DNA from: Candidatus Poribacteria bacterium | GTDB lineage: Bacteria; Poribacteria; WGA-4E; PCPOR2b | Assembly (NCBI GenBank): GCA_003635265.1 | Contig: PYIZ01000021.1 | Span: 54,819 to 118,818 of the forward strand | Reading direction: 5' to 3' | Length of the DNA stretch: 64,000 nt | Shown: positions 1 to 8,901 of the stretch, one piece after another | How the letters are laid out: each line of letters begins with the position of its first letter | How positions within the stretch are numbered: position 1 is the stretch's first letter | Notes under the pieces: model-generated | The model's database searches: none | What the model was told of the DNA's origin: nothing | The model's input: only the letters and a program-made list of their open reading frames with translations | Program-made: the position numbers and the translations under genes

Positions 1-1
1 A

Positions 2-1117
2 GATACAACTGTCACACAAACCAACACGGAAACCGAAAACCGGGAAAGACCAACCCGCCGTCGTCGAGGTCTCCGTCAATCTGGGCTGCCAATCACTAAT
101 GTGCATTTCATCGGCGATCAACACGCGTGGGCAGTTGGCGACGCAGGACAGATTTATCATACCGCGAATGGTGGACAAACGTGGGAACGGCAACTTGGCG
201 AACAACTCGACGACTTCCGGGATATCCTTTTCCTAGACAGCAAACACGGTTGGATTACCGGAGATAACGGGATACTGCTGGAAACTCGGGACGGTGGGCG
301 AACCTGGACCCACCTGCAAAGCGAAACCGCACAGAGGCTTGTCGGCATTCACTTTGCCAATGTGTCAGGGTTAAACTCCGAAGACACGACCCGATGGGGC
401 TGGTCCATGCGGCGTGACGGCACTGTGCTGTACACAACTAACGGTGTGAAATGGTCGGCAGGACAAACCCCGACACGTCCGGGATTATTTGAGGAAGATC
501 CCCCGCTACCCTTTGAGATAAACGATGTTGCGTTTGGGGCTTTCTCCGAAGGTTGGGCTGTCGGCAGAGATGGACAGATTATCCATAACCAAGACGGAGG
601 TCCGATCTGGACACCCCAACGCACCTCCACAGGGAAAGACCTCGAAAGGGTCGAGATGAAATTTGCGCCGCTCGGTTGGGCGGTTGGGCATAGCGGCATC
701 ATCCAACGAACAATCAATGGGGGCGGATATTGGAAACATCATGAGACCGACACCGGTTATGATCTGTACGGGGTGTCATTCATCACAAAACGGAAGGGAT
801 GGGCGGCTGGCGATTACGGCATCATCCTCCGTACAACAGGGGGCGGATTTAAGTGGGAAGCCTTGTCGAGCGGTGTCACCGAAACGCTCTACGGCATCCT
901 CGCTTTGTCGGAGCAGGAAATCTACGCCGTTGGTGCGTCCGGCACAATACTCCGCTCAATGGATGGCGGCACGACATGGGAGCGAGAACATACGGACATC
1001 TCCAACAACCTGTATACTATCGTCCGCGCCCCAGACGACGATGTACTATGGGTGGTCGGTCAGTGGGGCGTTGTCCTTCGGCGGGAGCTTAATGCCAAAA
1101 AAATGTCAATGCGGTAG
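2..1117 (+). CDS. YCF48/BNR-type beta-propeller repeat protein, 5' end outside the window
   Basis: The reading frame is open from the first bases of the window to the TAG at 1115-1117, so the protein starts further upstream. A GTG at 101 would be an internal codon. The first ~25 visible residues are a polar, Arg/Thr/Glu-rich linker. After it come about seven repeats of ~45 residues, each with a core like GWAVGDxGxIxxTxDGGxTW, which is the YCF48/BNR blade pattern. Such repeats fold into a beta-propeller. YCF48 homologues in phototrophs assist photosystem II assembly, but in heterotrophs the same fold appears in secreted proteins of unknown role. A photosynthetic role is not implied. The family call is firm; the function is unknown. 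Confidence 0.8.
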   Translation, partial: DTTVTQTNTETENRERPTRRRRGLRQSGLPITNVHFIGDQHAWAVGDAGQIYHTANGGQTWERQLGEQLDDFRDILFLDSKHGWITGDNGILLETRDGGRTWTHLQSETAQRLVGIHFANVSGLNSEDTTRWGWSMRRDGTVLYTTNGVKWSAGQTPTRPGLFEEDPPLPFEINDVAFGAFSEGWAVGRDGQIIHNQDGGPIWTPQRTSTGKDLERVEMKFAPLGWAVGHSGIIQRTINGGGYWKHHETDTGYDLYGVSFITKRKGWAAGDYGIILRTTGGGFKWEALSSGVTETLYGILALSEQEIYAVGASGTILRSMDGGTTWEREHTDISNNLYTIVRAPDDDVLWVVGQWGVVLRRELNAKKMSMR

Positions 1118-1153
1118 CGGAATGCGTCGTGATTTATTAAGGAGGGATGTATA

Positions 1154-2086
1154 ATGGATCTAACAACCTTTGAAGAGAAACGCCGCAAATTTTTGCCAAA
1201 AATGCCAAGGGCTTTTGGTCAACCGACTGTTTACCTAAAGGGCTATCCTACAGAAGATGGTGAACCGATGTCAGCTACCGAATTTCATGGACGCCAAATT
1301 AGCATCCTCAGCGAGCAACTAAACGACTATTTCAGTCGGGGCGACACGCTGGCGTATGTTGGCACAGATAGCTTTGTCTACTATCAAGAGGGAGATGTAC
1401 GGAAATTCGTTGCTCCCGATGTGTTCGTGGTGTTGGGTGTGCCTTCCGAACCGCTGCGCCGAAGTTTTTATACATGGGCAGAAGGAGCGGCTCCAACTGT
1501 TGTTTTTGAATTTCTATCCGATTCGACAGCGAAAGAAGATCGGGGGGAAAAAATGAGGCGGTACTTCTCGGAAATAGGTATCCACGAATACTTCATTCAT
1601 CAACCGGAAGGGGAGCGGCCTCCCGAATTTCGCGGATGGCGGCGAAGCGGAGACGGATATGAAGCTATTCCGCCCGATGAGCGAGGAGCATTGTACAGCG
1701 AAGCCCTAAATCTATTGTTTTCAACCGAGGATCTCCCTAACAAACTCCGTTTCATGCGCCCCTATCTACCCGATGGAACACCCTTAGTGACACTCACCGA
1801 ATCGAAAGCCGAAACCGCAGCGGCAAGGGCTGAAGCGGCTGAAGCAAAAATGCGAGTCGAAGTTGCTGAATCCAGAGCCGCACAAGCGCAGGCAGAGGCC
1901 GACGCAGCAATGGAAGTGGCTGAATCCAGAACCGCACAAGTGCAGGCAGAGGCCGACGCAGCAAGGGCTGAAGCGGCTGAAGCAAAAATGCTTGCAGCGA
2001 CTCATGCTCGGATTATCAGCGAATTGCAGGCGGATATGGTGCGTTTGCGAGAAGCCGTTGAACGCCAACATCCTTCAGAAAACTAA
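1154..2086 (+). CDS. Uma2-family (DUF820) PD-(D/E)XK nuclease-like protein with coiled-coil tail
   Basis: This is a 310-residue protein with a strong Shine-Dalgarno (AAGGAGG) a few bases before the ATG. Residues ~40-215 match the Uma2/DUF820 fold: a PD pair at 88-89 followed by a hydrophobic strand, VVFEFLSDST around 117-125 with Glu119, then a Lys/Arg-rich stretch and HEYF at 144-147. These are the usual positions of the PD-(D/E)XK core. Residues ~218-290 are an Ala/Glu-rich coiled coil built from near-identical repeats (AESRAAQAQAEADAA and AESRTAQVQAEADAA). Uma2 proteins are abundant in cyanobacteria and related environmental genomes, usually without known substrates. Nuclease activity is inferred from the fold only. 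Confidence 0.8.
   Translation: MDLTTFEEKRRKFLPKMPRAFGQPTVYLKGYPTEDGEPMSATEFHGRQISILSEQLNDYFSRGDTLAYVGTDSFVYYQEGDVRKFVAPDVFVVLGVPSEPLRRSFYTWAEGAAPTVVFEFLSDSTAKEDRGEKMRRYFSEIGIHEYFIHQPEGERPPEFRGWRRSGDGYEAIPPDERGALYSEALNLLFSTEDLPNKLRFMRPYLPDGTPLVTLTESKAETAAARAEAAEAKMRVEVAESRAAQAQAEADAAMEVAESRTAQVQAEADAARAEAAEAKMLAATHARIISELQADMVRLREAVERQHPSEN
1824..1992 (+). repeat. Tandem coding repeat in the Uma2 coiled coil
   Basis: Imperfect direct repeats at the DNA level encode the Ala/Glu heptad-rich tail. The unit beginning with gctgaatccaga recurs about 57 bases later (1865 and 1920), followed in both cases by a nearly identical stretch ending gaggccgacgcagcaa. Such repeats are prone to copy-number change. 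Confidence 0.75.
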
Positions 2087-2104
2087 AGGAACAATCACCT
2101 TAAA

Positions 2105-3073
2105 ATGCTATCAAAGTATAGATCAAGCAAAGCCTTCGTTGTTTCTTTCGCCCTACACGCTATCGCTGGCATCATAGGTTTTTTCTTCTGGACCAGCGAG
2201 CAATTTATCGGGAATCAAGACGCTATCAACGCAGTGCTCATGAAGGTCGAAGAACCCAAAACAAAACGGATGAATCGCCCAAAACGTCCGCAGGTACGGC
2301 GCCAGAAGGCCAACGTACAGACCAACCGACCGGCACTGAAGATTTTGACAAGCAACGCACCCGCCACGGAGCGAGGGGTCGTTTCAGCAGCCGAGCCGAC
2401 ACAGTTTAGCCTCGGTCCAATGAATCTGAGCGACAATGTAGGCTTATCTACGGAAAGCGTTGCGCCGCAGGCGATGCCACAGATGGAACGGGTCATAACG
2501 AACCCCATCAAAAAAGTCGATTCGGAGGAGCGTCCCAAAAGCCGATTGGTCAAATTTATCGAAAGGCAAGAGGGACCGCAGCGGATCATCTACTGTGTGG
2601 ATCTTTCGTCAAGCATGGTTGGTTTGAAGCCGCGAAAACTTCGCCGAATCCTCGGTATCATGACGAATTCGCTGGAATTTCTCGAACCGCACGATCAATT
2701 CAACGTCTGCACCTTCAGCGAAGAGGTCCAATTCTATCAGCCCAACTTCCTCTCCGTCAGCGATGCTAACATCGCCGATACCGTTGCCCACCTTGAAGCT
2801 GCAAAGCCTGTGAAAAGCGAGCGCTATCCAGACAAAGACATGCTTGAAGCATTACAAGAAACGCACAACAGAGGACCGACAATCGTAGTGTTATTTAGCG
2901 ATGGTATTCTGACTTCAGGCATTCCTGATCTAAAGGCTATTGAGCAACGTGCGACAACCGATATCCGAATCTTCACAATGGCGATTGAGATGGCGGAAGA
3001 TTTTCCCGGCGCTGTATTGCTAGGCGCACTAGCAACCCATAGCGAAGGTGAGTTCTGGCTGGTTAGGCGTTAG
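2105..3073 (+). CDS. Membrane-anchored von Willebrand factor A domain protein
   Basis: This 322-residue protein has one N-terminal hydrophobic helix (about residues 10-29), then a basic, Pro/Lys/Arg-rich linker, then a VWA domain from about residue 158. The MIDAS motif DLSSS is present at 166-170, and FSDG later supplies the downstream acidic position. The layout (short cytoplasmic tip, TM helix, linker, extracytoplasmic VWA) suggests a periplasmic metal-dependent adhesion or scaffold protein. The linker resembles that of TonB-like proteins, but no TonB C-terminal domain is seen. It lies 18 bases after the Uma2 gene on the same strand and may be co-transcribed. The substrate is unknown. Confidence 0.75.
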   Translation: MLSKYRSSKAFVVSFALHAIAGIIGFFFWTSEQFIGNQDAINAVLMKVEEPKTKRMNRPKRPQVRRQKANVQTNRPALKILTSNAPATERGVVSAAEPTQFSLGPMNLSDNVGLSTESVAPQAMPQMERVITNPIKKVDSEERPKSRLVKFIERQEGPQRIIYCVDLSSSMVGLKPRKLRRILGIMTNSLEFLEPHDQFNVCTFSEEVQFYQPNFLSVSDANIADTVAHLEAAKPVKSERYPDKDMLEALQETHNRGPTIVVLFSDGILTSGIPDLKAIEQRATTDIRIFTMAIEMAEDFPGAVLLGALATHSEGEFWLVRR

Positions 3074-3107
3074 TGTTGGACATTTTTCCTAGAATGGAGA
3101 AAACATT

Positions 3108-4181
3108 ATGAGTGCACAGAATAAAGCGCGCTTGGGATTTATCGGCGCAGGGTGGTGGGCAACTAGCAATCACATGCCCGTTTTTGCAGGGCGCGAGGAT
3201 GTCGAATTGGTAGGCGTCTGTCGTCTAGGAAAAGAAGAATTACAGCAGGTGCAAGAAGCGTTCGGATTTGCGTATGCGACCGAAGATTATCATGACCTGC
3301 TTGACACGTGCGAATTAGATGGTGTGGTTGTGGCTTCACCCCATACCCTCCACTACGATCACGCCTCCGCCGCGCTTGAAAAGGGTTTGCACGTCATGTG
3401 TGAGAAACCCCTAACCACTCGCGCCGACCATGCACGAGAGTTAGTGCAGTTGGCAGAGGAGAAGGGTGTCCAACTGCTGGTGCCTTACGGCTGGCACCAC
3501 AAACCGTTCATCCAACACGCCAAGAAGCTCATGGACGATGGCGGAATCGGCACAATCGAGTATGTGCTGTGTCACATGGCTTCCCCGATCCGTGGGCTGC
3601 TCAGCGGCGAAGGTATGGACGTTGCGGAGGTGAGCGGACAGTCTGAAGGAACGATGTTCAATCCGGACCCAGCAACATGGGCGGATCCCCAAGTCGCGGG
3701 AGGCGGTTACGGACATGGGCAAATTTCACATTCTGCGGGGCTAATGTTTTGGCTGTCAGGTTTACGATCTGAGACCGTCTTCAGCATGATGACCGCACCG
3801 GGGGCACAAGTAGACCTTTATGACGCAATTACAACCCGCTTCACAAGCAGTGCGGTTGGCACGGTCAGCGGCTCAGGCACGGTCCCAACCCATCGACCAT
3901 TTCAGGTAGATATCCGCTTCTTTGGCACTGAAGGGATGCTGCTCCTAGATGCCGAACGCGCGCGCATGGAGTTGCGTCGATACAATGAAGTTGACGAGGT
4001 TGCCAATGTCGCGCCAGATGGCGGTGCTTATGAGTGCGACGGTCCTCCCAATAACTTCGTGGATCTGATTCTCGGCATAACCGATGTAAATTGGTCGCCG
4101 GGCGAAGCCGCTATGCGAGGGGTAGAGCTACTCGACGCAGCCTACCGCTCTGCAGCATCCGGCGTAGCAGAAACAGTGTAG
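3108..4181 (+). CDS. Gfo/Idh/MocA family NAD(P)-dependent oxidoreductase
   Basis: This is a 357-residue protein with an N-terminal Rossmann motif (GFIGAGWWATSNH), an acidic residue-poor second strand, and the EKP motif (MCEKPLTT) typical of Gfo/Idh/MocA enzymes. The C-terminal half carries the usual substrate-binding beta-sheet domain with a GHGQISH segment. These enzymes oxidise or reduce sugars, inositols and related polyols with NAD(P). A second, clearly different member lies at 30348-31310. The start ATG is preceded by a GGAG-containing site. The exact substrate cannot be read from the sequence. Confidence 0.88.
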   Translation: MSAQNKARLGFIGAGWWATSNHMPVFAGREDVELVGVCRLGKEELQQVQEAFGFAYATEDYHDLLDTCELDGVVVASPHTLHYDHASAALEKGLHVMCEKPLTTRADHARELVQLAEEKGVQLLVPYGWHHKPFIQHAKKLMDDGGIGTIEYVLCHMASPIRGLLSGEGMDVAEVSGQSEGTMFNPDPATWADPQVAGGGYGHGQISHSAGLMFWLSGLRSETVFSMMTAPGAQVDLYDAITTRFTSSAVGTVSGSGTVPTHRPFQVDIRFFGTEGMLLLDAERARMELRRYNEVDEVANVAPDGGAYECDGPPNNFVDLILGITDVNWSPGEAAMRGVELLDAAYRSAASGVAETV

Positions 4182-4218
4182 CCCAAATCGCTCCTATTGA
4201 AAATCCATCGGCTTTCCC

Positions 4219-4242
4219 GTAGGGGCGGGGTTTCCCCGCCCG
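4219..4242. repeat. Dispersed GC palindrome, gtaggggcggggtttcccc type
   Basis: This is a self-complementary stretch of about 24 bases lying between two convergent genes. The same unit recurs at 18915-18938 (with A/T changes that preserve the pairing), at 50043-50066 and in a variant form at 50275-50302. Its position at the 3' ends of two genes would allow it to act as a hairpin in both transcripts. Confidence 0.75.
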
Positions 4243-4279
4243 TCTCGTTTTCTGGTTCTCTCGTTTTCTCGTCTTCCCA

Positions 4280-5278
4280 TCAGCCCGCGAGTGCTTTGGC
4301 ACGAAGCGTGGAACTGTCTAGCACCTTCGGGTTCACCACCGATTCAGGCATCTGCCCCGTCAACACCCTTGCAACCTCTGACGCCGCGGTCTTCTGGGCA
4401 TCGTATGTTGACTCTTCTGAGAGGAACGCAACGTGCGGTGTTAAGATAACGTTTTCTAGTGTGAGTAGCGGTTCATCAGGGGGCGCGGGCTCCTGCGGCA
4501 AAACATCCTGACCCGCTCCAGCAATCCAACCCTCACTCAACGCCTTGTAGAGCGCGACTGTATCAATAATACCCCCTCGCGCGGTATTGATGAGGTAGGC
4601 GTTGGGCTTCATCTGACGGAGTTCGGCTTCACCAATTAAGTTCTGCGTTTCGGGCGTCAGCGGGGTATGAATAGATATAAAATCAGATTCTGCAAGGAGT
4701 TCGGGGAGTTCGACCTTTGTTGCACCGTGCGCTTGAATGGCTTCCGACGTGAGATACTGATCAAAGACGATAACCTCCAACCCAAAGGCTTGTGCCTTCG
4801 GCGCGATCGCCTGCCCAATCCTACCAAACCCGATAACGCCTAACGTCTGCCCACGGATACGGCGCATCGGGGGTCCCACATCTCGATTCCAACTATTGAT
4901 GTGCTTATGGAATAACGGAATCTTTCGAGCGCACGCTAGCAGCAATGCCATGGCGTGGTCGGTGACCTCATCAATGCAGTAAGCCGGGACATTAGTAACA
5001 ACGATTCCTGCAGCCGTTGCCGCATCCAGCGCAACGTTATCAAATCCAACGCCATATCGACCGATGGCTTTGCACCGTTGTGCCACCGCTATGATATCGT
5101 CGGTTATCGACTGCCTGTCAGTCAGTATCCCATCAACTTGAGGGGCTAAAGAGACCAGCTCCTCTTCCGTTTTTGTCCCCGCGACGATAATCTCTGCGCC
5201 TATCTCTCCGAAGACCTCCCGTTCCGGCTCTACAGACCACGGGGCATCGGCTATCAAAACTTTGTATTCGGCAGCCAT
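4280..5278 (-). CDS. D-isomer-specific 2-hydroxyacid dehydrogenase
   Basis: This 332-residue protein has the two-domain D-2-hydroxyacid dehydrogenase layout. The NAD-binding loop GFGRIGQAIA is in the middle, and the catalytic Arg is in NTARGGIID. The Glu comes from the QEPAPPDEPL region and the catalytic His from ILTPHVAFLSE. It resembles phosphoglycerate dehydrogenase-like and C-terminal-binding-protein-like members. It lacks a C-terminal ACT domain, so it is probably not a full-length regulated SerA. The ATG is preceded by a GGAAG site. It lies directly downstream of lipA on the same strand (72-base gap). The substrate is not determinable. Confidence 0.87.
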   Translation of the reverse strand: MAAEYKVLIADAPWSVEPEREVFGEIGAEIIVAGTKTEEELVSLAPQVDGILTDRQSITDDIIAVAQRCKAIGRYGVGFDNVALDAATAAGIVVTNVPAYCIDEVTDHAMALLLACARKIPLFHKHINSWNRDVGPPMRRIRGQTLGVIGFGRIGQAIAPKAQAFGLEVIVFDQYLTSEAIQAHGATKVELPELLAESDFISIHTPLTPETQNLIGEAELRQMKPNAYLINTARGGIIDTVALYKALSEGWIAGAGQDVLPQEPAPPDEPLLTLENVILTPHVAFLSEESTYDAQKTAASEVARVLTGQMPESVVNPKVLDSSTLRAKALAG

Positions 5279-5349
5279 CGTGGACTTCCTTTCCGTATAA
5301 TTCCTAACCTAAATTACAAGTCTAAATTCTCAATCAAGACAATAATAAA

Positions 5350-6285
5350 TCACAACTGCGCCTGTTCCCGCGCATGATACGAGCTCCGGACGAGCGGTCC
5401 CGATTCCACATGCCGAAACCCCATCTCCATACCGGCTATTTTCAGATTTTCAAACTCCTCTGGGGTGTAATATCGCTGAATCGGCAGGTGCCTCGATGTC
5501 GGTGAAAGATACTGCCCGATTGTCAAAAGATCGCAGTTCGTATCGCGGATATCCTGCATCGTATCCAGCAATTCTTCGGTGCTCTCCCCTAATCCCACCA
5601 TCAAGCCCGACTTGGTCAGTATCGTCCCATCCATCTCCTTGCCGATACGCAACAGGTCTAGAGTGCGCTGATATTTGGCTTGTGGGCGCGTTCTACGATA
5701 GAGGCGTGGCACCGTCTCCGTATTATGATTGAGAACGTCAGGTTTCGCTTCGACAATCACGGCAAGCGCGTCCCAATTTCCTTCGAGGTCTGGGATCAGC
5801 ACCTCAACGGTGCAGCCGGGGCTATGCCGACGCGACTCATGGATACATTCTGCGAAGATGCTAGCACCACCATCGGAAAGTTCATCGCGGTTGACAGAAG
5901 TGATTACCACATGCTCCAACTTCAGATGACCCACAGCCTCGCCGAGACGACGGGGTTCATCAAAATCAACACTCTCCGGATTCCCTTTCGTGACCGCACA
6001 AAACATACACCGGCGGGTACAGACATCGCCCAAGATCATGAAGGTAGCGGATCGGCTTTCCCAACATTCACCGATATTTGGGCACTGTGCTTCCTCACAA
6101 ACGGTATGCAGCTCAAGGTCACGCATCAATCGTTTGAGTTCAGTATAATTAGGTCCCGACGGAACCCGTGCCCGAATCCATGGCGGATGGCGGCGAGTAG
6201 GGGAGTATTGAACAGATTTTTTACCGGTCACGCATGAACTACCACCACCATTTTCTTCGTATAACCGGAGTGATTTAATCATCAA
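5350..6285 (-). CDS. lipA: Lipoyl synthase (radical SAM)
   Basis: This is a 311-residue protein. The auxiliary cluster cysteines are in CEEAQCPNIGEC (C63, C68, C74). The radical-SAM CX3CX2C motif is CTRRCMFC (C89, C93, C96). The C-terminal RSSYHA segment carries the conserved Ser that ligates the auxiliary cluster. Lipoyl synthase inserts two sulfurs into the octanoyl group of lipoyl domains. It therefore serves 2-oxoacid dehydrogenases, whose E1 genes are found elsewhere in this window. The first ~25 residues are not typical of the family, so translation may begin a little later. No lipB is next to it. Confidence 0.95.
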   Translation of the reverse strand: MMIKSLRLYEENGGGSSCVTGKKSVQYSPTRRHPPWIRARVPSGPNYTELKRLMRDLELHTVCEEAQCPNIGECWESRSATFMILGDVCTRRCMFCAVTKGNPESVDFDEPRRLGEAVGHLKLEHVVITSVNRDELSDGGASIFAECIHESRRHSPGCTVEVLIPDLEGNWDALAVIVEAKPDVLNHNTETVPRLYRRTRPQAKYQRTLDLLRIGKEMDGTILTKSGLMVGLGESTEELLDTMQDIRDTNCDLLTIGQYLSPTSRHLPIQRYYTPEEFENLKIAGMEMGFRHVESGPLVRSSYHAREQAQL

Positions 6286-6300
6286 ATCTTCGCAGTGGAG

Positions 6301-6693
6301 ACCCCGTTCTTTAGAGCGGGGAGGAAACTGCGCCTCTTTTTTGTTGTTTTTGTTATCTGCCCTACCCTTTTGAGGTAAATGTATGATAGAATATATGCCG
6401 TAACTCGACGACTTCGGAAAAACGCTCGTTTTTCACTGCCCTCTCGCTTCGATGCGGAAGGTAAAATTGCTAGCGTGTTAAAGCCATAGGGCTAAAAATC
6501 ACATAGCAAGCAGTTTGTCTGAGGTTTCACCCGGAAGGTGAAACCCTGGTAGCACCACTACATGGTTAATCCTTCCAGACGGTTGCTGCGACCGTGCGGT
6601 GGCGGGTGTGTAAAGTTACGAGCCAGAGCCGCGAATCCCAATAAGTCCCAAGTGACGGACGCTTCAAACAAGCCCCGTCCCTTTAGGGCGGGG
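6301..6693. mobile_element. ORF-less element bounded by IS200/IS605-type hairpins
   Basis: The ~435 bases between lipA and hflC hold no credible gene. Near each end is a hairpin of one design: an arm CCCCG(T)(Y)C, a TTTA loop and an arm ending GCGGGG (6302-6321 and 6673-6693). The TnpB element at 50.7-52.1 kb has the same CCCC-CCC-TTTA-GGG-GGGG hairpin near both of its ends. The interior is also structured: a perfect 9-bp stem ggtttcacc/ggtgaaacc at 6523-6545 and a smaller one at 6579-6595. This fits a non-autonomous or deleted relative of an IS200/IS605 element, or a stand-alone structured RNA of the omega/HEARO kind. Its exact ends are uncertain. Confidence 0.45.
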
Positions 6694-6723
6694 TAGCTGA
6701 CTTGCATCTATCCCTTTCCGATG

Positions 6724-7698
6724 CTACCGCCTTCCTGTCAACCCAGCATCTTTGAGATAGTTATAGAGATCGCTATCCGTTGATAAAATCAATTTCGTAT
6801 TGGCGTTGATCGTCTTACGATAGGTTTCTAGCGTCTGAAGGAATGCGAAGAACTCCGGATCTCTGCCGTGTGATTGGGCATAAATCTGAATCGCTTGCGC
6901 GTCAGCGTCACCTCTAAGTTGTTCCGCTTTCTGGTATGCTTCAGACTGAATGCGCTCTAACTCCTTCTGTTTCTGTCCCATGATATCTGCGGCTTCACCT
7001 TGACCCTCTGACCGGTACTTGGCAGCGATCCGATCTCGTTCGGAAATCATTTGGGCAAAAACCTCCCGACGGACAGATTCTACATAGTTAATTCGTTTAA
7101 TCCGCACGTCAACTAGCTCAATACCCCAGTCTTGGGGGATGCTCTGTTGCGCCTTTTCAAGGATCATTTTCACAATTGTATCCCTGCCCACTGAAATACT
7201 TTCCAACTGTTCAGCGCTACCGCCTCCTTCATCTTGGTCCAACTCTTCCAGATTGAGATCCAGAATGCGGTCTGAGTTACGTGCGACTTCAACTAGCAGT
7301 TGACCCGTCACCAAATCACGGGCAGCCGAATCAATGATGTCATCTAACCGAGATTGAGCAAGTGCTTCTGGATTCCCACCACGGAATCTCTCGTAGAACG
7401 TAAGGGCATTTGTAATGCGCCAGCGTGCAGTCGTATCTAACCAGATAAATCGCTTATCCTTCGTCGTAATCTCGTTGGGGGAACCGTCCCACTCAAGAAT
7501 CCGTTTCTCCAAACGTTGGACCTTCTGGATGAACGGTGTTTTTATCTTTAGACCCGCTTCACTCGTTGTTTTGATCGCTTCGCCAAATTGAGTAATCACC
7601 ACCTGTTCATCTTCACGAACTGTGTAGAACACATTTGAGGCTAAGGGAATAGCGATGATGAGAATAACGATTATTGATACTAGTATTTTGGGGTTCAT
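6724..7698 (-). CDS. hflC: HflC-like SPFH-domain membrane protein
   Basis: This 324-residue protein has an N-terminal TM helix (about residues 5-24) followed by an SPFH/band-7 domain that starts TVREDEQVVITQFG, as in HflC. A charged helical region follows at ~200-290 with QAIQIYAQSHGRDPEF, the HflC-type C-terminal signature. HflC pairs with HflK to form a membrane ring that controls access of substrates to the FtsH protease. It lies 30 bases downstream of hflK, the standard gene order, and has an AAGGA site before the ATG. No ftsH is in the window. Confidence 0.93.
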   Translation of the reverse strand: MNPKILVSIIVILIIAIPLASNVFYTVREDEQVVITQFGEAIKTTSEAGLKIKTPFIQKVQRLEKRILEWDGSPNEITTKDKRFIWLDTTARWRITNALTFYERFRGGNPEALAQSRLDDIIDSAARDLVTGQLLVEVARNSDRILDLNLEELDQDEGGGSAEQLESISVGRDTIVKMILEKAQQSIPQDWGIELVDVRIKRINYVESVRREVFAQMISERDRIAAKYRSEGQGEAADIMGQKQKELERIQSEAYQKAEQLRGDADAQAIQIYAQSHGRDPEFFAFLQTLETYRKTINANTKLILSTDSDLYNYLKDAGLTGRR

Positions 7699-7728
7699 CG
7701 TGGATATCCTTTCGTGAGATGAGTATTG

Positions 7729-8694
7729 CTATTTATCAAGCTGTAGAATTGGAAGCGGAGCACTCGACTTACCGTCAATGATATAGATTTCTTTGACTGT
7801 GGGCAGAACCTCATTCATAGCCTCCAAATAGAGCCTGCGACGGGTCACTGCCTTGGCATTTTGATACTCCTGTCGAATTGCGTTGAATCGATCGGCATCG
7901 CCTCTCGCTTCGTTGACGCGCTTGAGCGCGTATCCTTCCGCCTCTAAGATCTTTTGCCGCGCAACACCTTTGGCTTTCGGGACAGATTCGTTATAATCCT
8001 TCCGTGCCTCATTAATTAGTTTCTCTTTTTCCTGCTTCGCCTCATTGACGGCATTGAAAGAGGGTTTCACTGTCTCCGGGGGATTCACATCTTGCAAGGT
8101 AACGTTTACAAGGATCAAACCGGTATCGTACCGATCCAGTAATTCTTGAAGGCTTTGTTTCACTTCGGCGGCGATTTCAATACGTCCAACGGTCAACACT
8201 TCCGTGACAGTGCGGTCTCCGACGACAGTCCGCATGACCGCTTCAGAGAGATCGCGCAGAGAACGTGTTGCATCGCGGATAGCAAACAGGAACTTTCGCG
8301 GATCACCAATCTGATATTGAACCACCCACTCAACATCAGCAATGCTGAGGTCTCCAGTCAACAGCAGTGATTCATCGGAATAGTCTCTGGGATCATATTG
8401 TGTGCGAACCCCTGCACGCAGGGTGCGGAACCCAAATTCCTCCTTGAACACCCTTTTGACAGGGACACCGATAACTTGGTCAATCCCAAAGGGGAGTTTG
8501 AAGCGCAAGCCGGGTTGAGTTGTGTCAATGTATTTCCCAAATCGTAGCACCAAAGCCACCTCATCCGCTTCGACAGTGTACATACTAGTCAAGGATATAG
8601 CAATAAGAAGCAAAATAACAATCGCCAAAATAATGCGTTTAGGGGTGATCAGCCGAAAGTACGGCTGCATTTCATCCCACGGTTGCCCTTGCAT
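7729..8694 (-). CDS. hflK: HflK-like SPFH-domain membrane protein
   Basis: This 321-residue protein has a short cytoplasmic N-terminus, one TM helix (about residues 20-38) and an SPFH domain (YTVEADEVALVLRFGKY). It continues through VKRVFKEEFGFRT and the DVEWVVQYQI strand that is typical of HflK. A long charged coiled coil follows. It is shorter than E. coli HflK (419 residues) because the Gly/Pro-rich N-terminal extension is missing. It is the first gene of the hflK-hflC pair, with AAAGGAG ahead of the ATG. Confidence 0.93.
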   Translation of the reverse strand: MQGQPWDEMQPYFRLITPKRIILAIVILLLIAISLTSMYTVEADEVALVLRFGKYIDTTQPGLRFKLPFGIDQVIGVPVKRVFKEEFGFRTLRAGVRTQYDPRDYSDESLLLTGDLSIADVEWVVQYQIGDPRKFLFAIRDATRSLRDLSEAVMRTVVGDRTVTEVLTVGRIEIAAEVKQSLQELLDRYDTGLILVNVTLQDVNPPETVKPSFNAVNEAKQEKEKLINEARKDYNESVPKAKGVARQKILEAEGYALKRVNEARGDADRFNAIRQEYQNAKAVTRRRLYLEAMNEVLPTVKEIYIIDGKSSAPLPILQLDK

Positions 8695-8779
8695 GGTTGT
8701 TACTCCTTTCTATTTCTTTATTTATAACCCAAGTTTCTATGTTAGGAATTACGTCCTTCAGTTTGTAGTAGCGCACCTG

Positions 8780-8896
8780 TCCCGATTCATCGGGGATTCA
8801 TTGCGCCTCAGATACCAACATCATCGCGCTAAAGTAGTTGGCTCAATCAACTAATGAACCAATGAACTACATAGCCCAACGGGGTGATATGTGGTA
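8780..8896. repeat. Cluster of three dispersed repeats upstream of hflK
   Basis: Three repeat types lie side by side. The first is a tcccgattcatcgggga palindrome (8780-8796). The second is an 8-bp periodic block of the aatgaacta type (8849-8869). The third is a degenerate copy of the agcccc-aga-ggggcgacatgtgtatag unit (8872-8896). The same order, 8-bp block then agcccc unit, is seen again at 20382-20438 and 41262-41307. Confidence 0.7.
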
Positions 8897-8901
8897 GCGT
8901 G

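Noticed and set aside
1..1117. A photosystem-assembly role for the YCF48-type protein
   Set aside because: The repeat type is shared by many non-photosynthetic secreted proteins and nothing else in the window is photosynthetic.
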